Shown: positions 6,749-11,839 of the stretch, one piece after another
Layout of the letters: each line of letters begins with the position of its first letter
Position numbering within the stretch: position 1 is the stretch's first letter
NCBI GenBank assembly: GCA_002381155.1
Contig: DFQX01000057.1
Coordinates: 1-11,839 of the forward strand
Direction of reading: 5' to 3'
Source of the DNA: Flavobacteriaceae bacterium UBA3478
GTDB lineage: Bacteria > Bacteroidota > Bacteroidia > Flavobacteriales > Flavobacteriaceae
Length of the DNA: 11,839 nucleotides
Position numbers and translations under genes: made by a program
Notes under the pieces: generated by a model
What the model was told of the DNA's origin: nothing
Databases searched by the model: none
Seen by the model: only the letters and a program-made list of their open reading frames with translations

Positions 6749-8023
6749 ATCGAATCCAATATCCTTGCGATAATTCATCTTGTCAAATTTAACTTGGTTT
6801 AAGCTGTTATAGCTTTTAGCCAACGCCTCGTCTTTGTCTTTTCCAAATGAGGTTAATGCAAGCACACGGCCCCCTGAAGTGAGAACTTCCCCTTCTTTTA
6901 AGGTGGTTCCTGCATGAAATACAACAGATTCTGTTACCTGTTCAAGCCCCTTGATCTTTTTGTTTTTCTCGTACGACTCCGGGTATCCTCCTGAAACGGC
7001 AATTACCGTGGCGGCGGTTTGAGGGTTAATCGAAATTTCGACCGAGCTAAGGGCTCCTTGGGCAATAGCCTCAAATAAATCAACCACGTCACTTTCAATT
7101 CTTGGGAAAACCACCTCGGTTTCGGGGTCTCCCATTCTAACGTTATACTCAATGACATACGGCTTACCTTTTACAACCATAAGACCAATAAAAATGATGC
7201 CTTTGTAGTTGTAATTCTCAGCCTTTACCCCATTCACAGTTGGTTTAACCACCTCGTTTTCGATTCTTTCAAATAATTGGTCGTCTACGAAGGGTACAGG
7301 AGAAATGGCTCCCATTCCGCCCGTATTAAGGCCGGTATCTCCTTCGCCAATCCTTTTGTAATCCTTCGCCAAGGGGAGAATTTGGTAACTGCCTGTGTTG
7401 TCTACTAAAACAAAGCAACTGCACTCGATTCCATCTAAAAACTCCTCGATAACTACTTTTTGTCCGGCTTCACCAAAACTATTATGGGTTAAAAATTGAG
7501 CCAACTCGTTTTTTGCGTCGGCTAACTTGTCTAAAATAAGTACGCCTTTCCCCGCAGCTAATCCGTCTGCTTTAAGCACATAGGGAGGGTTCAATGATTC
7601 TAAGAATTGGTACCCCTCTTCAATATTTTCAGAAGTAAAAGTTTGATAGGCCGCTGTAGGTACTCCGTGTTTTTGCATAAAGGCTTTTGCAAAATCTTTT
7701 GAACCTTCTAATTGAGCAGCCACTGCGTCTGGACCAACGACTAAAATAGAACTTAGGCTTGGGTCGTTTTGAAAAAAATCAACGATTCCTTTTACAAGCG
7801 GAACCTCGGGCCCTACAATGAGCATCGTAATGTTGTGCTCGAGACAAGCTTGCCCCAACTCAGTAAACTGATCAACTCCAATATTCAAGTTTAAAGCGAT
7901 CTCTGTGGTTCCGGCATTCCCCGGGGCTACATATAGCGCCTCGCATCTATTGCTCTCTGCTATTTTGTGTGCTATGGCGTGTTCTCGACCTCCTGATCCG
8001 ACAATTAGTACGCGATGATTCAT
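6743..8023 (-). CDS. purD: Phosphoribosylamine-glycine ligase (GAR synthetase)
   Basis: PurD joins 5-phosphoribosylamine and glycine with ATP hydrolysis to give GAR, the second step of de novo purine synthesis, in the cytosol. The 426-residue length is standard for the monofunctional bacterial enzyme. The N-domain begins VLIVGSGGREHA (5-16) and has APGNAGT (33-39). The ATP-grasp domain has KADGLAAGKG (151-160), NTGGMGA (233-239) and NVRMGDPETE (294-303), the family signature with Mg-binding acidic residues. All are intact. Its ATG overlaps the stop of the upstream SDR gene in a 4-base ATGA, so it is the last gene of a translationally coupled operon with M23, GH3 and the SDR enzyme. No other pur genes and no PurR- or riboswitch-like leader are seen, so its expression probably follows the envelope-type genes ahead of it. 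Confidence 0.97.
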   Translation of the reverse strand: MNHRVLIVGSGGREHAIAHKIAESNRCEALYVAPGNAGTTEIALNLNIGVDQFTELGQACLEHNITMLIVGPEVPLVKGIVDFFQNDPSLSSILVVGPDAVAAQLEGSKDFAKAFMQKHGVPTAAYQTFTSENIEEGYQFLESLNPPYVLKADGLAAGKGVLILDKLADAKNELAQFLTHNSFGEAGQKVVIEEFLDGIECSCFVLVDNTGSYQILPLAKDYKRIGEGDTGLNTGGMGAISPVPFVDDQLFERIENEVVKPTVNGVKAENYNYKGIIFIGLMVVKGKPYVIEYNVRMGDPETEVVFPRIESDVVDLFEAIAQGALSSVEISINPQTAATVIAVSGGYPESYEKNKKIKGLEQVTESVVFHAGTTLKEGEVLTSGGRVLALTSFGKDKDEALAKSYNSLNQVKFDKMNYRKDIGFDL

Positions 8024-9009
8024 TTTCTCTTATTCTGATGATTAAACGTTCTGTGTTCCTTTTTATACCACTCCTCGGGCGCTAAGCTCTTGAAGTGTTC
8101 GATGGTCTTTCTTAGTCCTTCTTTTCGTTCATGTTGAGGGCTCCAGCCCAGCAGCTCCTTCGCTTTCGTAATATCGGGTTGTCTTTGGGTCGGGTCGTCT
8201 GTAGGCAATTCTTTAAAAGAAATCGGTTGCTCAGACCCCATGATCTCTTTGATCTCAGTCGCAAAGTCTAAAATACTTATCTCGTCTGGGTTTCCTAGAT
8301 TCACTGGCAGGTGATAATCAGAACGAAGTAGGCGATAAAGCCCCTCTACAAGATCGTCAACATAGCAAAAGCTTCTGGTCTGTTTTCCATCTCCAAAAAC
8401 AGTTAACGGCTCGGAGCGTAGAATCTGACCTATAAAGGCAGGAATGACTCGACCGTCATTTAGTCTCATTCTAGGGCCGTAAGTGTTGAATATTCGTGCG
8501 ATTCTAGTATCTAAGCCATGAAAGCGATGATAGGCCATGGTCATAGACTCCTGAAAACGTTTAGCCTCGTCATACACCCCCCTAGGGCCAATGGCATTCA
8601 CGTTTCCAAAATAGGATTCATCTTGCGGATGCACCAGCGGATCCCCATACACTTCAGAGGTAGAGGCGATCATAAAACGCGCTTGTTTGTCTTTTGCTAA
8701 ACCTAGCAAGTTGTGTGTTCCTAACGAGCCCACCTTTAATGTTTGTATTGGGATTTTCAGATAATCTATTGGGCTTGCAGGAGAAGCGAAGTGCAAAATA
8801 CAACTAAGCGGTCCCGACACCGATACATACTCTGTTACATCATGCTCTACAAAACTAAATCGCGGCTCTGATTTCAAGTGATCTAGATTGCGCAGATCAC
8901 CAGTGATTAGATTATCCATACCGACAACCTCATAACCTTCGGCCAATAACCGATCTGCTATGTGAGAACCAAGAAACCCTGCCGCGCCAGTAATCAAAGC
9001 TCGTTTCAT
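8020..9009 (-). CDS. UDP-glucuronate decarboxylase-like NAD-dependent epimerase/dehydratase (SDR)
   Basis: An extended-SDR enzyme of 329 residues. The NAD-binding Rossmann motif GAAGFLG is at 8-14, and catalytic residues appear as Thr117-Ser118-Glu119 (ASTSEVYG), Tyr146 and Lys150 (YDEAK). The GPRGVYDEAKR block, the RIFNTYGPRM segment (172-181) and DDPTQRQPD with Arg276 are the hallmarks of the UDP-xylose synthase (UXS) branch, in which a Ser/Thr, Glu and Arg set supports decarboxylation of the 4-keto intermediate. The likely reaction is therefore UDP-glucuronate to UDP-xylose plus CO2, feeding glycan synthesis. It could alternatively be an epimerase or dehydratase of the same subgroup; YDEAK instead of the usual YDEGK is a small deviation. 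It overlaps GH3 upstream and purD downstream by four bases each (ATGA), so expression is tightly coupled. Confidence 0.88.
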   Translation of the reverse strand: MKRALITGAAGFLGSHIADRLLAEGYEVVGMDNLITGDLRNLDHLKSEPRFSFVEHDVTEYVSVSGPLSCILHFASPASPIDYLKIPIQTLKVGSLGTHNLLGLAKDKQARFMIASTSEVYGDPLVHPQDESYFGNVNAIGPRGVYDEAKRFQESMTMAYHRFHGLDTRIARIFNTYGPRMRLNDGRVIPAFIGQILRSEPLTVFGDGKQTRSFCYVDDLVEGLYRLLRSDYHLPVNLGNPDEISILDFATEIKEIMGSEQPISFKELPTDDPTQRQPDITKAKELLGWSPQHERKEGLRKTIEHFKSLAPEEWYKKEHRTFNHQNKRK

Positions 9010-10511
9010 GAAGTGGCTAGGTGTGGAGTTAATAAATCAGCTACCTCACGCCCATTCGAAAGGCGCTTTACTTTATTCTGGCCCCCAAGCTTTCCTTGTG
9101 ACTTCATATAAGCTTCAAAGGCGCCTTTATTCAAAGGAGTCACAACGGCAGGTTTTAAAACCTTTCCTTCTATTAGGTCTTTGTAATACACATTTTGGTT
9201 CTGGACACTTTTATCAAGAGTTTGTGCAAACGCCTCCTTGTCGTTAGGCTCCTTTTCAAATTCAATGAACCATTCGTGATGGGGTAGGCCGCCATCTTTA
9301 GGGTTAACCTCTGGCGCTACACTGAATTCTGAAATTCTTACTTCGGGGTGGGCAGCAAGAGCCACAGTCATTGCCTCTTCAACCTCCTTAGCGATCACGT
9401 GTTCGCCGAAGGCAGAAATAAAGTGCTTAATTCTTCCCGACACAATTACTCGATACGGTTTCAAAGAGACAAATCGAACAGTGTCTCCGATATTATAACC
9501 CCATAAACCTGCGTTTGTAGAAAGAATAAGGGCATAGTCTACACCAAGCTGTACGTCTGCTAAAGAAATTCTCGCGGGGTTTTCGTCATAAAACTTACTA
9601 GCCTCAATGAACTCGTAAAATATTCCTGAATGCACTTGGAGCAATAGACCCTTGTTTTCTAATGTGTCTTGATAGGCAAAGAAGCCTTCGCTAGCAGGAA
9701 ACAATTCGATACTGTCGACGCTTCTCCCTAGCAGATCTTCAAATTTTTGTCGATAGGGCTCGTAATTAACACCCCCGTACACGTATAGAGAAAAGTTGGG
9801 AAACAGCTCTCCGACCGGCTTTCCTGAACGTGCAACAAGCCGCTCAAAATACATCTGCACCCAAGAAGGGATTCCAGCGATCAGAGTCATGTTTTCGTTG
9901 ATGGTCTCGTCAACAATGGCTTCTACCTTGGTTTCCCAATCTTCAATAATATTAGTCTCCCATGAAGGCAGCCTGTTTTGAAGTAAATAACTAGGGAGGT
10001 AGTGGGCTGAAATGCCTGATAAGCGCCCCATTTTAACTGCGCCCTTCGTGTCTAGTACGGGACTTCCTTGTAAGAAAATCATTTTTCCGTTGACATAATC
10101 TGCACTTCCCTTATTGACGATATACTGCAGTAGGGCGAGCTTTGAAGAAGTAACTTGCTCCTTCATGGATTCTGCCGTAATCGGTATGTATTTGGCTCCT
10201 GAAGTGGTGCCAGATGTTTTAGCCAAATAAGCAGGTAATCCCGGCCAAAGCACGTTTTTTTCGCCCTTTACAATTCGTTCGACATAAGGCCTTAGTTCTT
10301 CGTAATCACGAACAGGAACTCTCTCCTTGAAATCGTTATAAGTACGTATCGATTTGAAATCGTGGTCGATTCCAAAAGCAGTATCTCTTGCTTTCGAAAC
10401 AATCTGCTGAAATACCGCTTCCTGTGAGGCTGCCGGTCCATCAATATGCTTTTTATTTTGAGCGACGCTCCATCTCGCAAAAGGCTTGGCTAGGAATGAC
10501 TTTAGGCTCAT
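9006..10511 (-). CDS. GH3 auxin-responsive promoter family protein (acyl-adenylating type)
   Basis: A 501-residue member of the GH3 family, which belongs to the adenylate-forming (ANL) superfamily. Plant GH3 enzymes conjugate amino acids to hormones by way of an acyl-adenylate; the substrate of bacterial versions is not known. Visible motifs are the phosphate-binding loop TSGTTSGAK (99-107), YGGVNYEPY (245-253), STNAGLWGYNIGDTVRF (331-347) and the hinge/C-terminal SGRIKHFISAFGEHV (358-372). These cover the usual ATP-binding motifs, so an active adenylating enzyme is expected. It has no signal peptide or membrane segment and should be cytosolic. It follows the M23 gene by only two bases and overlaps the SDR gene by four, placing it in the M23-GH3-SDR-PurD operon. 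A role in modifying an envelope molecule is a contextual guess. The ATG at 10511 is clear. Confidence 0.92.
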   Translation of the reverse strand: MSLKSFLAKPFARWSVAQNKKHIDGPAASQEAVFQQIVSKARDTAFGIDHDFKSIRTYNDFKERVPVRDYEELRPYVERIVKGEKNVLWPGLPAYLAKTSGTTSGAKYIPITAESMKEQVTSSKLALLQYIVNKGSADYVNGKMIFLQGSPVLDTKGAVKMGRLSGISAHYLPSYLLQNRLPSWETNIIEDWETKVEAIVDETINENMTLIAGIPSWVQMYFERLVARSGKPVGELFPNFSLYVYGGVNYEPYRQKFEDLLGRSVDSIELFPASEGFFAYQDTLENKGLLLQVHSGIFYEFIEASKFYDENPARISLADVQLGVDYALILSTNAGLWGYNIGDTVRFVSLKPYRVIVSGRIKHFISAFGEHVIAKEVEEAMTVALAAHPEVRISEFSVAPEVNPKDGGLPHHEWFIEFEKEPNDKEAFAQTLDKSVQNQNVYYKDLIEGKVLKPAVVTPLNKGAFEAYMKSQGKLGGQNKVKRLSNGREVADLLTPHLATS

Positions 10512-10513
10512 GA

Positions 10514-11383
10514 TTAAAACTTGATATATTGTTGAGGATTAACCGGTTTCCCTTGTTTCCAGAGTTCAAAATGGAGATGTGATCCCGAGCTCAATTCCCC
10601 GGTGTTTCCGACCGAAGCAATAATTTCTCCGGCAGTAACTGTATCCCCTTGTTTCTTGAATATCACACCGTTGTGTTTGTAAACAGATACGGTCTCCCCT
10701 TGATGCACCACTACCAGGTTATAGCCTGTATTAGCAGACCATTCAGCATGTAATACAGTGCCGTCGGTGATCGCCTTAACCCCTGTTCCTTCTGCGGCAG
10801 CAATATCTATGGCGAGGTGTCCAACTGCAGGGTCATAATAACCAGAAATCACCCCGTTTAAAGGAGCAAAATAAAGTGGGTTTGAAATAGAAGTCTCCAC
10901 CACGGGGCTAAACGCCTCTTCCTTCTTTACTTGGCTTTCGAGTTCTAGCATAGCAATGCTTTTTCTCGTTTCTAATAGTTGATCTGTAGGGGGCGCGTCC
11001 ATGAAAACAGATGTGCTGTCTATTTCAGGAGCTTCATAAACCACTTCTCCGCTAAGCACCCGACGAATTCCTTCGAGATATTTTGAATCGGCCTCGATGA
11101 CTCTCTGTAAGGAATCGGTTTTAACCAAAAGCGTCTCTACCTCGCGCTGCAGTGCGGCAGACTCTATTCCAGGAATTAAGTATCGTAGTGGGGTTGCCGC
11201 AATGACGAAAAAAGAAAGGGTGCTTACCAAACCCACAAAGATGACCAAAAAAACAAAGGCGTTCAGGCGAGATAACCGCTGAGAGAACACTTCTTCGAAG
11301 GTCTCGTCGTTTACCACCAGAATCTTGAAGGTGTCGAATAATTTCGAACGATCCTTTGGGCTGTTTTTTTGTGTTTTAGACAT
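10514..11383 (-). CDS. Membrane-anchored M23 (LytM-type) metallopeptidase
   Basis: A 289-residue protein with a charged cytoplasmic N-terminus, one transmembrane helix (about 43-63), a periplasmic coiled-coil-like linker (about 74-115) and a C-terminal LytM/peptidase M23 domain (about 170-286). The zinc and catalytic residues are present: His189 and Asp193 in GHLAID, His237 in YKHN, and His269 and His271 in GSHLHFELW. It is therefore expected to be an active peptidoglycan endopeptidase rather than a degenerate NlpD/EnvC-like activator. The N-terminal RLSRLNAFVF and the short linker are typical of the flavobacterial version next to tatA and GH3. It is the first gene of the minus-strand operon, two bases from GH3, and is divergent from tatA across a 69-base gap. 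Confidence 0.92.
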   Translation of the reverse strand: MSKTQKNSPKDRSKLFDTFKILVVNDETFEEVFSQRLSRLNAFVFLVIFVGLVSTLSFFVIAATPLRYLIPGIESAALQREVETLLVKTDSLQRVIEADSKYLEGIRRVLSGEVVYEAPEIDSTSVFMDAPPTDQLLETRKSIAMLELESQVKKEEAFSPVVETSISNPLYFAPLNGVISGYYDPAVGHLAIDIAAAEGTGVKAITDGTVLHAEWSANTGYNLVVVHQGETVSVYKHNGVIFKKQGDTVTAGEIIASVGNTGELSSGSHLHFELWKQGKPVNPQQYIKF

Positions 11384-11388
11384 TAAAG

Positions 11389-11396
11389 CAAATATA
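11389..11396 (-). promoter_or_regulatory. Possible -7 element for the M23-GH3-SDR-purD operon
   Basis: The plus strand reads CAAATATA (TATATTTG on the minus strand), an exact TAnnTTTG match. It lies only five bases from the ATG at 11383, so the transcript would be almost leaderless. The nearest CAAA (11409-11412) is 12 bases away, too close for a standard -33 element. The site is therefore weak, but it is the only consensus match in this divergent gap for the minus strand. Confidence 0.3.
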
Positions 11397-11400
11397 CATC

Positions 11401-11434
11401 TTGACCTTCAAACGGGTTAATTTTACTACATTTA
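11401..11434 (+). promoter_or_regulatory. Candidate promoter for tatA
   Basis: TTG at 11401-11403 is followed after 23 bases by TACATTTA at 11427-11434, one base short of TAnnTTTG, which is within the broad flavobacterial spacing. Transcription would begin near 11440, about 13 bases before the ATG at 11453. A second near match, TAATTTTA (11418-11425), sits too close to the TTG. The assignment is tentative. Confidence 0.35.
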
Positions 11435-11452
11435 TGCAATAAATCATTGATT

Positions 11453-11641
11453 ATGTCACTTTCTTATACACTTGGTATTGTAAGCCCTTGGCAAATTATT
11501 GTTGTCGTAGCTCTTGTTTTATTGTTGTTTGGGGGTAAAAAGATTCCTGAATTGATGCGCGGCTTAGGTAGTGGCATCAAAGAATTTAAGGACGCCACCA
11601 AAGAAGAGGAAGACAAAGGAGGAAAAGAGCTCAACTCTTAA
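11453..11641 (+). CDS. tatA: Sec-independent protein translocase subunit TatA/TatE
   Basis: A 62-residue TatA-family protein of the twin-arginine translocase, which forms the membrane pore-like assembly for export of folded proteins together with TatC. It has a single N-terminal membrane helix (about residues 12-27), the hinge FGGKKIPEL (26-34) with its conserved Phe-Gly, an amphipathic helix (about 31-48) and a short charged tail. The compact length is typical of Bacteroidota TatA. No tatC lies in the window. An in-frame TTG at 11447 would add two residues only; the ATG at 11453 is preferred. The gene is divergent from the M23 operon and convergent with the DUF4837 gene, with 15 bases between stops. 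Confidence 0.95.
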   Translation: MSLSYTLGIVSPWQIIVVVALVLLLFGGKKIPELMRGLGSGIKEFKDATKEEEDKGGKELNS

Positions 11642-11656
11642 TACTTGTCTTTACCC

Positions 11657-11839
11657 CTAATTCTGGGGATAAATCTTCAACGTTTTAATAATTGCCTCTA
11701 ATTCGAAGAGGTAATCTCTTTTTTCTTGGTTAGGCGCAAAAACAAAGCCTTCAACCACTAATTTTCTATGATTAATGGTGTCGTTTACTATGTATGAAAC
11801 GAAGGGACCTGCCATCGGATACCCGCTAATCTCCCACAT
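11657..11839 (-). CDS. DUF4837 family protein, C-terminal 61 codons (5' part outside window)
   Basis: The minus strand reads from the right edge to a TAG at 11657, giving the last 60 residues of a longer protein. The sequence WEISGYPMAGPFVSYIV, the LVVEGFVFAPNQEKRDYLFELEAIIKTLKI ending and its position beside tatA resemble the C-terminus of DUF4837, a Bacteroidota family of roughly 300-350 residues that is usually a lipoprotein of unknown function (quoted segments here span residues 2-18 and, in two parts, 27-56). The ATG at the very edge is an internal Met, not the start, because the family has far more sequence before this point. No function can be given from this fragment. Confidence 0.75.
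   Translation of the reverse strand: MWEISGYPMAGPFVSYIVNDTINHRKLVVEGFVFAPNQEKRDYLFELEAIIKTLKIYPQN

Noticed and set aside
9008..9247. A 79-codon plus-strand frame over the 3' end of the GH3 gene
   Set aside because: It is antisense to the GH3 C-terminal region, has no recognisable motif and no promoter; treated as a shadow.
11653..11675. CCCC-7 nt-GGGG inverted repeat at the tatA/DUF4837 convergent junction, considered as a bidirectional terminator
   Set aside because: The stem is only four base pairs with mismatches outside it and no U-rich tract follows on either strand; it also falls partly in coding sequence.
1..11839. CRISPR arrays, tRNA or rRNA genes, insertion sequences, integrases, toxin-antitoxin or defence genes
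   Set aside because: No gap exceeds 80 bases, no direct-repeat arrays or tRNA-like cloverleaf sequence is visible, and every sizeable frame is accounted for by a recognised family.

Overview
This window comes from a member of the Bacteroidota, most likely a marine-type flavobacterium or a close relative. Several gene families here are characteristic of or typical for that phylum: a SprE/PorW-type lipoprotein of the type IX secretion system, DUF4254, DUF4837, DUF6341, and a TatA/M23/GH3 gene neighbourhood. Upstream regions also carry sequences resembling the Bacteroidota promoter (TTTG, about 20 nt, then TAnnTTTG), and clear Shine-Dalgarno motifs are absent. The assignment rests on reading the proteins by eye, not on a database search.

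Layout. The window is almost entirely coding and has no gap over 80 bases. From left to right: (1) The first 499 residues or so of the SprE/PorW-like lipoprotein gene (minus strand, running off the left edge, GTG start). (2) A divergently read PaaE-like ferredoxin/flavin reductase (plus). (3) A small patatin-like phospholipase (minus), whose stop codon overlaps that of the reductase. (4) A two-gene plus-strand operon: an AhpD/carboxymuconolactone-decarboxylase-like protein and the arsenosugar radical SAM enzyme ArsS. (5) A minus-strand pair, DUF4254 protein then GT9 glycosyltransferase, overlapping by 20 bases. (6) A 74-residue DUF6341-type membrane protein (plus). (7) A tightly packed minus-strand operon: M23/LytM membrane peptidase, GH3 family protein, UDP-glucuronate decarboxylase-like SDR enzyme, and PurD. 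(8) tatA (plus), and the 3' end of a DUF4837 gene (minus, running off the right edge).

How the genes work together. Most are housekeeping or envelope genes: protein export (SprE, TatA), cell wall remodelling (M23), sugar-nucleotide and surface glycan metabolism (SDR enzyme, GT9), lipid turnover (patatin) and purine synthesis (PurD). The clearest specialised function is the CMD-ArsS pair, which points to organoarsenic (arsenosugar) biosynthesis; no arsM or other arsenic gene lies in the window. The M23-GH3-SDR-PurD operon is notable because two junctions use 4-base ATGA overlaps and because the role of bacterial GH3 proteins is unknown.

I found no mobile element, CRISPR array, RNA gene, integrase, toxin-antitoxin pair or defence system, and no convincing evidence of an entirely undescribed system. 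Three genes have an in-frame TTG upstream of a better ATG; in each case I prefer the ATG, and twice a promoter-like element overlaps or lies downstream of the TTG.
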